Of a DNA stretch of 47,766 nucleotides, positions 33,995 through 42,180 are shown piece after piece. Location: positions 1-47,766 of the forward strand of contig CALANW010000046.1 of the NCBI GenBank assembly GCA_937926145.1, in the 5' to 3' direction. Within the stretch, counting starts at the first letter, position 1; the number at the start of each line of letters is the position of its first letter. The notes beneath the pieces were generated by a model. The model saw only the letters and a program-made list of their open reading frames with translations, ran no database searches and had not been told where the DNA came from. The position numbers were made by a program, and so were the translations under genes. Source of the DNA: an uncultured Ruminococcus sp. GTDB lineage: Bacteria > Bacillota > Clostridia > Oscillospirales > Ruminococcaceae.

Positions 33995-34883
33995 TTAATG
34001 CGTAATTCGAAATGCGTAATGCGTAATTATTGCAGAGCTGACAATTGTTGGGCGTTGCGAAGCCAACCAGCTGGTCGAGCTGAGCACAGCTCGTCAGGTG
34101 TCCAGAGGGCGGAAGCCCTTTGGTCGCTTCCGCAGAAGCGAAACTCCTTAAACTAACAGTTAAAAGTCAGTTGCAATAGCGAAATCACTAACAGCTAAAA
34201 AGGCGCAATTCACAAAAATAACGGAGAACGAACTATGAGAAATTAGTTCTGTAAACCCTAAAAATGTGAATTGCGCCAATTCTATTTTCATCAAAAATCT
34301 ATCCTTGGAGCGAAAATCCACGAATGGAGTGAGTGGATTTTCGCTTCAACGTTGTATGAACGGTAAAACGCAGTATGAACAGCGGTGGAATATCTGACAG
34401 ATGGTCTGTTTTGGAGTCGCAGCTTATGTTTTATCCCGTTGTGCGTGAAAACGGTCGGATATGAAATCCGACCCTACGTTAAAATGTCGTTTCCCGTTCA
34501 TATACCACCGCTGTTCAAACGATGTCGGCAAAAAATGCTTATCGCTTCGCTCTGCGCATTTCACGCCGAAGATAGGTTATTTTAGGAAAATAGTATGGCG
34601 CAATTCACATTTTATGGCTTTACGAAACTGATTTCTCATATTTCGTTCTCCATTATTTATGTGAATTGCGCCTTTTAACTTATAGATATTACGCTATTGC
34701 AACAAAGCGTTATTTGTTAGTTTAGGGAGTTTCGCTCTCTGCGGAGAGCGATGAGGGACGCTGTCCCCTCAACCCCTGCCACCCTTTAAAAAGCGTGGAC
34801 GTAAACTTTATTTGGCTTCGCATAGCCCGACAAATTGTCAGTTCTGCAAATAATTCCGCATTCCGAATTCCTAATTCCGAATT
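33995..34883. repeat. Large palindromic repeat region between ytaF and valS
   Basis: No gene is visible in about 890 bases. Heptamer arrays abut both flanking stops. Inside them, arms of about 42 bases pair (34025-34066 with 34812-34855, starting AATTATTGCAGAGCTGACAA). Next come two composite repeats in opposite directions, about 34110-34395 (minus) and 34496-34806 (plus), with GGCGCAATTCAC palindromes at 34202-34277 and 34597-34672. A centre of about 100 bases contains GGTCGGATATGAAATCCGACC. The left copy lacks the CCCCTTGACC end module and carries a different GC-rich hairpin there. Confidence 0.8.
34496..34806 (+). repeat. Composite palindromic repeat, copy 4
   Basis: Same module order as copy 1 at 8489-8802: TTCATATACCACCG, the AAATGCTTATCGC hairpin (here with a mismatched right arm), the GGCGCAATTCAC palindrome, TTTCGCTCTCTGCGGAGAGCG, and the CCCTCAACCCCTGCCACC end with AAAAAGCGTGGACG. 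Confidence 0.8.
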
Positions 34884-37502
34884 TTATTTGAACGCTTTAA
34901 TAGATTCCTCGATCTTAGCCATTTTTTCGAGAGCCTTTGCAAGCTTTGCCTTTTCGGCTTCTACCTGCTGCTGAGGGGCTTTTGCGAGGAAGCCCTGATT
35001 ATTGAGCTTGCCCTGAGAGAAGTCGATATCTTTCTGTACGGTTTTCTTTTCCTTATCAAGACGTGCAAGTTCCTTTTCCTTATCTACGAGCTGGTCGAGT
35101 GGGATAAAGATTCTTGCGCTGTCGGTAACTACTGTTACAGCGTCGGGCATATCAACCTTATCGGCAATTTCTACCTCGGAAGCGGAAGCAAGTCTTTCAA
35201 AGAAGAGTACGCCCTGCTCGAATGTTGCCTTTTCTGCTGTTTCGATATGGAGTGCTGCCTTTACGGACGGCGGAACGTTCATCTCTGCACGGCGGTTTCT
35301 GATAGCCTTGATAGCAGTGATGATCTTCTCGAAGCTTACTTCGTCAGCGGCGAAGTCAAGTGCGCTGTCGTAAACGGGGAAGTCGGCGAGCATAATCGCG
35401 CCATCGCCCTCGCAGAGTGTCTGCCAAATTTCTTCGGTGATGAACGGCATAAACGGGTGGAGAAGTTTGAGCATACCCTTCATTACCCAAACGAGTACCT
35501 GCTGTGCGATCTGTGCAGTTTCACCGCCTGCCTGGATCCTCGGCTTTGTAAGCTCGATATACCAGTCGCAGTAAACGTCCCAGATGAAGTCATAGAGCTT
35601 TGAAACAGCAACGCCGAGTTCAAAGCTTTCGAGGTTCTGATTTACTTCCTTGGCGAGGGTATTGAACTTGCTTACTACCCACTTGTCTTCGATATTGAGG
35701 TTCTTCGGGAGTTCTGTTGCCTTGAAATCGTCGGGGAGGTTCATCATAATGAATCTTGAAGCGTTCCAAAGCTTATTTGCGAAGTTACGGGAAGCCTTGA
35801 CCTTGTCCTCCATATAACGCATATCGTTGCCCGGTGCGTTGCCCGTTGCGAGCATAAAGCGGAGAGCGTCTGCGCCGTACTTGTCGATCTCAACGAGCGG
35901 ATCAACGCCGTTTCCGAGCGACTTGGACATCTTTCTGCCCTGTGAATCCCTTACAAGTCCGTGGATAAGGACTGTGTTGAACGGAACTTCGCCCGTATGC
36001 TCGATTCCGCTGAACATCATTCTTATTACCCAGAAGAAGATGATATCGTAACCCGTAACGAGTGTATTTGTAGGATAGAAATATTTGAGATCTTCGGTCT
36101 GTTCGGGCCAGCCGAGTGTGGAGAACGGCCAGAGTGCCGAGCTGAACCATGTATCGAGTGTATCGCTGTCCTGACGCATCGGCTTTCCGCACTTAGGACA
36201 AACTGCACCGTCTTCCTTTGTTACGACCATTTCACCGCAGTCATCGCAGTAGAAAGCAGGTATCTGATGACCCCACCAAACCTGACGGGAGATACACCAG
36301 TCCTTGATATTTTCGAGCCAGTGATAGTAAATTTTATCGAAACGCTCTGGGACGAATTTTGTCTTGCCCGTTTTAACGGCTTCGATAGCAGGCTTTGCAA
36401 GAGGTTCCATTTTAACGAACCACTGTGTTGAAACTCTCGGTTCAACGGTAGTTCCGCAGCGGTAGCAAACGCCAACGTTATGGTTGTAGTCTTCTACCTT
36501 GATGAGAGCGCCCTCTGCTTCGAGGTCGGCAACGATAGCCTTTCTTGCTTCGTATCTGTCCATACCTGCGTACTTCGGATAGTCATCAGTGATCTTTGCA
36601 TCTTCTGTGAGAACGTTGATAACGGGGAGCTTATGGCGAAGACCGACTTCAAAGTCGTTCGGGTCATGTGCAGGAGTGATCTTTACAACGCCCGTACCGA
36701 AGTCCATTTCAACATAATCATCGGCAACGATAGGAATTTCGCGGTGGACGATAGGGAGGATAACTGTCTTGCCGACGAAGTCCTTGTAACGCTCGTCAGC
36801 AGGGTTTACAGCAACGGCTGTATCGCCGAGAAGAGTTTCGGGACGTGTTGTGGCAAGCTCGATATATCCGCTGCCGTCGGAAAGGGGATAGCGGAGATGC
36901 CAGAAATGGCCTGCCTGATCTTCATAGTTAACTTCCGCATCGGAAATAGAGGTCTTGCAGTGAGGACACCAGTTGATGATCCTCTCACCTCTGTAGATAA
37001 GTCCCTTGTTATAAAGGTTTACGAAAACCTCACGGACAGCCTTGTTGCAGCCCTCGTCCATTGTGAAGCGTTCTCTCGACCAGTCGCAGGAGCAGCCGAG
37101 CTTCTTGAGCTGTTCGACAATTCTTCCGCCGAACTTTGCTTTCCATGCCCATGCTCTTTCCATAAATGCCGATCTGCCGATCTGTTCCTTGGTAAGACCC
37201 TCTTCAGCCATAGCGGCAACGATCTTAGCCTCGGTAGCGATAGCAGCGTGGTCAGTGCCTGGGAGCCAGAGTGCGGAGTAGCCTCTCATACGCTTCCAGC
37301 GGATAAGGATATCCTGCAATGTTTCATCAAGGGCGTGTCCCATGTGGAGCTGTCCCGTGATGTTCGGAGGGGGGATAACGATAGTGTATGGTTCTTTCTT
37401 CGGGTCAACGCTTGCCTTGAAGCACTCGTTGTCCATCCAGTATTTATAAATTTTGTCCTCTACCTCGCCGGGTTCGTAGAGCTTTGGAAGCTCTCTTTTC
37501 AT
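34884..37502 (-). CDS. valS: Valine-tRNA ligase
   Basis: Class I synthetase charging tRNA-Val; 872 residues. It has the HIGH-type motif HMGH at 53-56 (in PPPNITGQLHMGH), the editing domain with TTRPETLLGDTAVAV, a zinc-like Cys cluster (CDDCGE and CPKCGK), KMSKS at 524-528, an anticodon-binding domain, and the C-terminal coiled coil of ValRS (KEKKTVQKDIDFSQGKLNN). The ATG at 37502 has TGGAGGAATATTAAT in front; the 12 extra upstream residues contain that site. No T-box was found upstream. The stop is followed by a heptamer repeat array. Confidence 0.97.
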   Translation of the reverse strand: MKRELPKLYEPGEVEDKIYKYWMDNECFKASVDPKKEPYTIVIPPPNITGQLHMGHALDETLQDILIRWKRMRGYSALWLPGTDHAAIATEAKIVAAMAEEGLTKEQIGRSAFMERAWAWKAKFGGRIVEQLKKLGCSCDWSRERFTMDEGCNKAVREVFVNLYNKGLIYRGERIINWCPHCKTSISDAEVNYEDQAGHFWHLRYPLSDGSGYIELATTRPETLLGDTAVAVNPADERYKDFVGKTVILPIVHREIPIVADDYVEMDFGTGVVKITPAHDPNDFEVGLRHKLPVINVLTEDAKITDDYPKYAGMDRYEARKAIVADLEAEGALIKVEDYNHNVGVCYRCGTTVEPRVSTQWFVKMEPLAKPAIEAVKTGKTKFVPERFDKIYYHWLENIKDWCISRQVWWGHQIPAFYCDDCGEMVVTKEDGAVCPKCGKPMRQDSDTLDTWFSSALWPFSTLGWPEQTEDLKYFYPTNTLVTGYDIIFFWVIRMMFSGIEHTGEVPFNTVLIHGLVRDSQGRKMSKSLGNGVDPLVEIDKYGADALRFMLATGNAPGNDMRYMEDKVKASRNFANKLWNASRFIMMNLPDDFKATELPKNLNIEDKWVVSKFNTLAKEVNQNLESFELGVAVSKLYDFIWDVYCDWYIELTKPRIQAGGETAQIAQQVLVWVMKGMLKLLHPFMPFITEEIWQTLCEGDGAIMLADFPVYDSALDFAADEVSFEKIITAIKAIRNRRAEMNVPPSVKAALHIETAEKATFEQGVLFFERLASASEVEIADKVDMPDAVTVVTDSARIFIPLDQLVDKEKELARLDKEKKTVQKDIDFSQGKLNNQGFLAKAPQQQVEAEKAKLAKALEKMAKIEESIKAFK

Positions 37503-37683
37503 ATTAATATTCCTCCATTCAGATTTGCCGCAATACATTGTAATAGTGCCGCTTCATCTTATTTTTTATATATCATAAATTATTATGCCATAAAAAAGCT
37601 CTGCCGTCAATAACCGAGGAACGTCATTCCTCGCCGATCGGCAATTTTTCTTTGCTTTGTCGTAAAATTTATCACGAGAACAA

Positions 37684-37755
37684 TGTAGGGGACGGGTTTC
37701 CCGTCCCGATTTTGACAAATCACCCAAAACGGGACGGGAAACCCGTCCCCTACAG
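37684..37755. repeat. Near-perfect 29-30-bp inverted repeat of the GTAGGGGACGGG type
   Basis: TGTAGGGGACGGGTTTCCCG and on to CCCGATTTT pairs with AAAACGGGACGGG and on to CCCCTACA, with one unpaired base and a 12-13-base loop. Each arm is itself snap-back (GGGACGGGTTTCCCGTCCC). Other parts of this family lie near 10.5, 20.76, 27.95, 28.1, 40.03 and 40.33 kb. Confidence 0.85.
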
Positions 37756-37787
37756 TATTTATTTGAAAAAATGCAGATATGCGGTCG

Positions 37788-38036
37788 TCATTTTTCGGGA
37801 TAAAACACCCTCAGTTTGTTTCTCACGGGGTAAGGCTCGGAAATATCGGTCAGACCGCAGATATAGTCAACGCTGACGTGATAAAGCACTGCAAGCTTAG
37901 CCGCGTGGGAGATAGGAATGTCGATAGCACCGCTTTCATACCGCGAATAAATCGATTGGCTGACGTAAAGATAGTCAGCTATCTGCTGTTGGGAATAACG
38001 GTGGCTTCGCCGAAGCTCTTTAATCCTTAGTTCCAT
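37788..38036 (-). CDS. Small XRE-family helix-turn-helix protein
   Basis: An 82-residue Cro/C1-type regulator. The helix-turn-helix is about residues 5-60 (YSQQQIADYLYVSQSIYSRY), followed by a short tail of about 20 residues. There is no sensor domain. Its ATG overlaps the end of the CBS-pair gene by ten bases, so the two are likely coupled, and the CBS protein could pass a signal to it; that link is inference. The target operator is unknown. Confidence 0.85.
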   Translation of the reverse strand: MELRIKELRRSHRYSQQQIADYLYVSQSIYSRYESGAIDIPISHAAKLAVLYHVSVDYICGLTDISEPYPVRNKLRVFYPEK

Positions 38037-38461
38037 TCAGCGCCTGCCGTTTCCTGCACCTTGCTGTACTTATCGTAATAATGCTTGATAATATCACGTC
38101 TTGTAATGATTCCCGCAAAACAACCTCTGTCATCGACAACGGGAAGAAAGTTCTGATCCATTACCTGCATAACAAGCTCATCGAGCTGAGCTGTGACCTT
38201 TATCGGCGGATTCCAGCCTTTGCGGATATAGTCGCCGACGATGCAGTCGCCCATTTCCTCGGCGGAAAAGAGGTGGTCGTCCATTATCGCGCGCAGAAAG
38301 TCGCCCTCGCTGACAGTTCCGACGTAAACGCCTTCGCGGTCGATAACGGGGATAGCGGTGTAGCTGCTGCTTCTCATGCAGTTGTATCCTTTTTCAAAAG
38401 TATCATCATCATAAAGGAATTCGACTGTGTTTTTTGGGTGGAGCAGAAACAGAATATTCAT
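38027..38461 (-). CDS. CBS-domain pair protein
   Basis: A stand-alone Bateman module of 144 residues with two CBS motifs (TAIPVIDREGVYVGTVSEGD and FLPVVDDRGCFAGIITRRDI). Such modules bind adenine nucleotides or cyclic dinucleotides and act as sensors. The start at 38461 follows GGAAAGGACAAGCT; the longer frame has no site. It lies upstream of, and overlaps, a small XRE gene, suggesting a two-gene sensor-regulator unit. Confidence 0.85.
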   Translation of the reverse strand: MNILFLLHPKNTVEFLYDDDTFEKGYNCMRSSSYTAIPVIDREGVYVGTVSEGDFLRAIMDDHLFSAEEMGDCIVGDYIRKGWNPPIKVTAQLDELVMQVMDQNFLPVVDDRGCFAGIITRRDIIKHYYDKYSKVQETAGAEWN

Positions 38462-38524
38462 AGCTTGTCCTTTCCATTTTAGGTCGGTTAAAATTTCCAC
38501 ACGGTGAAAACTTAAACAAATTTT

Positions 38525-38553
38525 ATTTTACCATATTATTATGAAAAATGCAA
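38525..38553 (-). promoter_or_regulatory. Promoter of the CBS-XRE pair
   Basis: Reading left: TTGCAT, 17 bases, TAAAAT with TGG before the -10. Confidence 0.75.
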
Positions 38554-38635
38554 ATATTTTTTATAAAATCGCAGAAACTGTTGAAAACCACCGTTTAAAG
38601 CTTGTCAAACCGTGAAAAATTTGTCAAGTTGTTTA

Positions 38636-38664
38636 TTGAAACATAGCAAAGTTTAGTTTATAAT
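38636..38664 (+). promoter_or_regulatory. Promoter of the BMP lipoprotein gene
   Basis: TTGAAA, 17 bases, TATAAT. The leader of about 85 bases contains repeated TTAAAA and CTTGTTAAAA-like segments, but I see no riboswitch. Confidence 0.82.
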
Positions 38665-38757
38665 AGTTAAGGCGGTTTTAAAACAGGTTTAAAAGCTTGT
38701 TAAAAGGCTGTCAAATAATGTCAAAGATTGTGATAAAAAGAAAATGGAAGGTGTATT

Positions 38758-39918
38758 ATGAAGTTAACAAAAATCATCGCTGCGATCTCCGCAGCAGCAG
38801 TTCTTATGCTCACAGGCTGTTCTTCCAACACAGCTGACAACGGCTCTGCCGACACAGCATCGGACAGCGCATCTGCATCAACTATCCAGTACGCAAAGGA
38901 AGATATCAAGGTCGGCGTTATCCACATCGGCAACCCTGCTGACGGTTCGGGTTATTCCTACACACACGATGTCGGTATCCAGGATATGCAGGCTGCTCTC
39001 GGACTTTCCGATGACCAGATCATCAGAAAGAACAACGTAAGCGACGGCGACCCAACAGCTACCGAAACAGCTATCAGAGAGTGCATCGAAGCAGGATGCA
39101 ACATCATCTTCGGTACAAGCTGGGGATATATGGACACAATGGAAGCTCTCGCAGACGAGTTCCCGAACGTTGTTTTCTCCCACGGCACAGGCTATAAGAA
39201 TAACGGCAAGAATATGAACAACTACTTCGGCAGAATCTATCAGGCAAGATATCTTTCCGGTATCGTTGCAGGTATGAAGACCGAATCCAACCTCATCGGC
39301 TACGTTGCAGCAATGGGCAGCGAAAACTCCGAGGTTACAGGCGGTATCGATGCATTCGCTATCGGCGTTGCTTCCGTAAACCCCGATGCAAAGATCTACG
39401 TTAAGGTAACAAACAGCTGGTATTCTCCTACAGAAGAAACCAACGCTGCAAAGGCTCTTATCGCTGAAGGCTGCGATGTTATTGCACAGCACTGCGATAC
39501 TCCCAACCCACAGCTCGAAGCTGAAAGCGCAGGCGTATGGGGCGTAGGCTACAACAGCGATATGATCAAGGACGCACCGGGCGCAACACTCACATCTGTT
39601 GAATGGCACTGGGGTGCATACTATACACAGGCTGTACAGCAGGTTATCGATGGCACATGGAACTGCGAGAACTACTACGGCGGTATGGCTGACGGACTTC
39701 TCGACATCTCCGACCTCAATTCTGCACTCTGCACAGATGAAATGCAGGCAAAGGTTGACGAAGCAAAGAACGAGATCCTCAACAACGGCTTCAACGTATT
39801 TGACGGCGTACTCGAAACCAATGACGGTTCAACAGTAGGCGAAGAGGATTCAACTCTCGACGATGCAACTATCAAGGGCGGCATCAACTGGTACTACAAG
39901 AACGTTGAGGTCAAGTAA
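38758..39918 (+). CDS. BMP-family substrate-binding lipoprotein (BmpA/PnrA-like)
   Basis: A 386-residue extracellular receptor with a lipobox LTGC (Cys21) and a Ser/Asp/Ala linker, then a type I periplasmic-binding fold of the basic membrane protein class. Typical segments are VGVIHIGNPADGSGYSY, FGTSWGYMDTMEALA and GRIYQARYLSGIVAGMKT. Relatives bind purine nucleosides for an ABC importer, but no permease or ATPase genes are adjacent, so it is an orphan receptor here. GGAAGGTG precedes the ATG. It has its own promoter and is followed by a heptamer array and a terminator. Confidence 0.92.
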   Translation: MKLTKIIAAISAAAVLMLTGCSSNTADNGSADTASDSASASTIQYAKEDIKVGVIHIGNPADGSGYSYTHDVGIQDMQAALGLSDDQIIRKNNVSDGDPTATETAIRECIEAGCNIIFGTSWGYMDTMEALADEFPNVVFSHGTGYKNNGKNMNNYFGRIYQARYLSGIVAGMKTESNLIGYVAAMGSENSEVTGGIDAFAIGVASVNPDAKIYVKVTNSWYSPTEETNAAKALIAEGCDVIAQHCDTPNPQLEAESAGVWGVGYNSDMIKDAPGATLTSVEWHWGAYYTQAVQQVIDGTWNCENYYGGMADGLLDISDLNSALCTDEMQAKVDEAKNEILNNGFNVFDGVLETNDGSTVGEEDSTLDDATIKGGINWYYKNVEVK

Positions 39919-39956
39919 TTAATTCGGAATTATGAATTCGGAATTCGGAATTATTT
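39919..39956 (+). repeat. Heptamer array after the BMP gene
   Basis: AATTCGG/AATTATG-type units start right after the stop and end in the shared border AATTATTTGCAAAGCTGACA, which also borders the large palindrome at 34.0-34.9 kb. Confidence 0.7.
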
Positions 39957-39977
39957 GCAAAGCTGACATTTGATTCT

Positions 39978-40016
39978 AAAATCGGGCGGATCTAATATCT
40001 GCCCGATTTTTTTATT
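39978..40016 (+). terminator. Terminator after the BMP gene
   Basis: AAATCGGGC and GCCCGATTT form the stem, with an inner AGAT-type mismatch loop, followed by a long T-run. Confidence 0.85.
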
Positions 40017-40076
40017 CAAAGATGCCGTAGGCGACAGGTTTCCCGTTCCGCGCCGTAAGGCGATACAATACTAAGC

Positions 40077-40203
40077 TCTAATGAATGTGTAGAAAATCGG
40101 AAACCCATATAAACCTGTTTGCAACACCAAACTGTTTGCAACATCAACCTGTTTTTAACAGCTACAAGCTTTTGATTGATTTTTTGTACACATTGCGATT
40201 AGA
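40077..40203. repeat. Diverged AATACTAAA-family hairpin repeat
   Basis: CTAATGAATGTGTAGAAAATC at the left pairs with GATTTTTTGTACACATTGCG and ATTAG at the right. The centre carries a repeated AACCTGTTT / AACTGTTTGCAACA unit not seen in the other copies. Confidence 0.5.
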
Positions 40204-40223
40204 TTATTCGTATAAAATAAACG

Positions 40224-40273
40224 AACACCCCTGATTTTATCTTTTTATCAGATAAAATCAAGGGTGTTTTGTT
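40224..40273. terminator. Bidirectional terminator between BMP and putP
   Basis: AACACCCCTGATTTTATC and GATAAAATCAAGGGTGTT form a long stem followed by TTGTT. The stem is strong, but the T-tracts are short, and it serves convergent genes. Confidence 0.72.
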
Positions 40274-40320
40274 ATGCAATAAAACCTACAAAATATGCGT
40301 TGAAAATCGCTGCCGCGATT

Positions 40321-40466
40321 CGGGACTGGAAACCCGTTTCCTACAATATTTGTGCCCGTTTTTACACCAAAATTCGATGTATTGGTAGGGCGGATATGGA
40401 ATCCGCCCCTACAGAAATAGGTTTTTGATGCAAATTCGCGGAACACAAATAATTACGAATTACGCA
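40321..40466. repeat. GTAGGGGC-type hairpins and heptamer array after putP (inverted)
   Basis: Read from putP: TAATGCGTAATTCG array beginning in the putP stop codon itself, then TTTGTGTTCCGCGAATTTGC, GTAGGGGCGGATTCC / ATATCCGCCC, and an imperfect GGAAACGGGTTTCC. It is the same module order as after dpaB and the SPFH gene. Confidence 0.75.
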
Positions 40467-41987
40467 TTATTTTCTCGCTTCGTCAAAGAGCGCCTTAACT
40501 TCGTCGGAGGGTTCTTTGTCGATAAGGGAAACAATAACGGTGAGGAGTATCGAAACGATGAATCCCGGAACGATAGAGTATAACATTCCGCTCCAGTGAA
40601 GAACATATTCCCAAACGATAACCGTTGCCGCGCCGCCGATGATGCCTGCGACTGTACCCTTGAGCGTAAGTCTTCTCCAGTAGAGGGAGAGGATAATTGC
40701 AGGACCGAATGCTGCGCCGAAGCCTGCCCATGCGTTTGAAACGATGCCCATGATAGAATCCTTCGGGTCAAGTGCGAGTATGCAGGCAATAACGGAAATA
40801 ACCATTACCGCGCCGCGGCTTATCCACATAAGCTTTTTATCGGAGGTTTCTTTCTTTACGATAACTTTATAGAAGTCATTTACAACTGCGGAGGCTGTAA
40901 CGAGGAGCTGGCTGTCTGCGGTGCTCATAATTGAAGCAAGCACTGCGGAGAGGAATACGCCTGCGAGCGCACCGGGGAACAGACGCTTTACAACGTCGAT
41001 GAAGATAAGCTCCTGCTGGTTTCCTGTGAGTGTAACGCCGATGCTGTCGAGGTAAACTCTTCCGAGGATACCGATAAGTACAGCTGCGCCGAGTGAGATT
41101 ATTACCCAGACGATAGCGATTATAGCGGATTTCTTAACGCTCTTTGCGTCCTTGATAGCCATAAAGCGAACGAGGATGTGCGGCATTCCAAAGTAGCCGA
41201 GCGCCCAGGCAAGGTCGCTTATAATGGAGTTTGCGCCTCTGCCGCTTACCAATGATGCATAGCCCGAAGCATCTGCACCCTCAGCAACGATCTTTGGTGT
41301 TGAAGTGACCATTTCCCAGCTAAAATCGGGAGTTGCTGTAATAAGTGCGATAGGGAGTGCAACTATTGTAAAGAACATCAGCAAGCCCTGAACAAGGTCT
41401 GTCCAAGCAACGGCGTTAAATCCGCCGAGGAATGTATAGATGATGATTATAAGTGCGGAAATGATAACCGCTGCCTTTGCGTATGTTTCGTTGGAGCTGT
41501 CGATGTTGAAAACGACTTGGAAAAGCTTGCCGCCCGAAACGAATGCGGAGGTCGTATAAACGAGGAAGAAGATGAAGATTACGACTGCGCATACAAGACG
41601 AACTATCGGGCTGTCAGCCTTGAAACGGTTCTGAAGATACTGAGGTATCGTGATAGCGTCGCCTGCTTTTTCGGTGAACTTACGAAGCGGCTTCGCAACG
41701 AATGCCCAGTTGAGTATCGTACCGACAGCAAGACCGATAGCGATCCAGTAGTTTCCCATACCCGTGGCATAAGCCGCACCCGGAAGACCCATAAGCAGCC
41801 AGCCGCTCATATCGGAAGCCTGCGCGGACATTGCCGTTACCCACGAATTAAGACCTCTTCCTGCGAGGAAGTAGTCGCTCATTTTTTTGCTCTTGTTGCT
41901 GAAATAGAAACCGATGCCGATCATGATAAGAAGATATATCACGAAAGCGATCAGCACGGGTACATCAGCGTTTCGGAAAAACCCCAT
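40467..41987 (-). CDS. putP: Sodium/proline symporter
   Basis: Solute:sodium symporter of 506 residues with about 13 membrane segments. The PutP signature GRGLNSWVTAMSAQASDMSGW is intact, including Ser and Asp residues that in the family line the sodium and substrate sites. FLGGFNAVAWTDLVQG and the STADSQLLV segment also fit. It imports proline, driven by sodium. The ATG at 41987 follows AAAGGCGG by seven bases. A TATAAT (reverse strand, 42035-42040) lies about 50 bases upstream but I found no good -35. Confidence 0.93.
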   Translation of the reverse strand: MGFFRNADVPVLIAFVIYLLIMIGIGFYFSNKSKKMSDYFLAGRGLNSWVTAMSAQASDMSGWLLMGLPGAAYATGMGNYWIAIGLAVGTILNWAFVAKPLRKFTEKAGDAITIPQYLQNRFKADSPIVRLVCAVVIFIFFLVYTTSAFVSGGKLFQVVFNIDSSNETYAKAAVIISALIIIIYTFLGGFNAVAWTDLVQGLLMFFTIVALPIALITATPDFSWEMVTSTPKIVAEGADASGYASLVSGRGANSIISDLAWALGYFGMPHILVRFMAIKDAKSVKKSAIIAIVWVIISLGAAVLIGILGRVYLDSIGVTLTGNQQELIFIDVVKRLFPGALAGVFLSAVLASIMSTADSQLLVTASAVVNDFYKVIVKKETSDKKLMWISRGAVMVISVIACILALDPKDSIMGIVSNAWAGFGAAFGPAIILSLYWRRLTLKGTVAGIIGGAATVIVWEYVLHWSGMLYSIVPGFIVSILLTVIVSLIDKEPSDEVKALFDEARK

Positions 41988-42034
41988 TGATTTACCGCCT
42001 TTCATAATGATAAAATTTTAAACTGATAAATTTA

Positions 42035-42040
42035 ATTATA
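42035..42040 (-). promoter_or_regulatory. Possible -10 of putP
   Basis: TATAAT on the minus strand, about 50 bases before the putP start. No convincing -35 or TGn is present, so it may need an activator. Confidence 0.45.
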
Positions 42041-42180
42041 CTATTTTTTATGTGCGTGAGTATGAACATTTAGTGAACGTGCATCAACTTTGGTGAATTT
42101 ATGCAATTAAGCTGAGTAAATACGTCCTTTATAAACAAAAAGCACAATGAAAACACACGCTTTTATGTTCTTTGATTTTT

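Noticed and set aside
36480..37613. Open frame of 377 codons on the plus strand across valS
   Set aside because: It is the reverse of the highly conserved valS coding sequence, without promoter, ribosome site or recognisable domain.
37538..37788. Search for a T-box upstream of valS
   Set aside because: No AGGGTGG-type T-box or stem I motifs were found; the region holds a short CGAGGAA/TTCCTCG hairpin and the GTAGGGG inverted repeat only.
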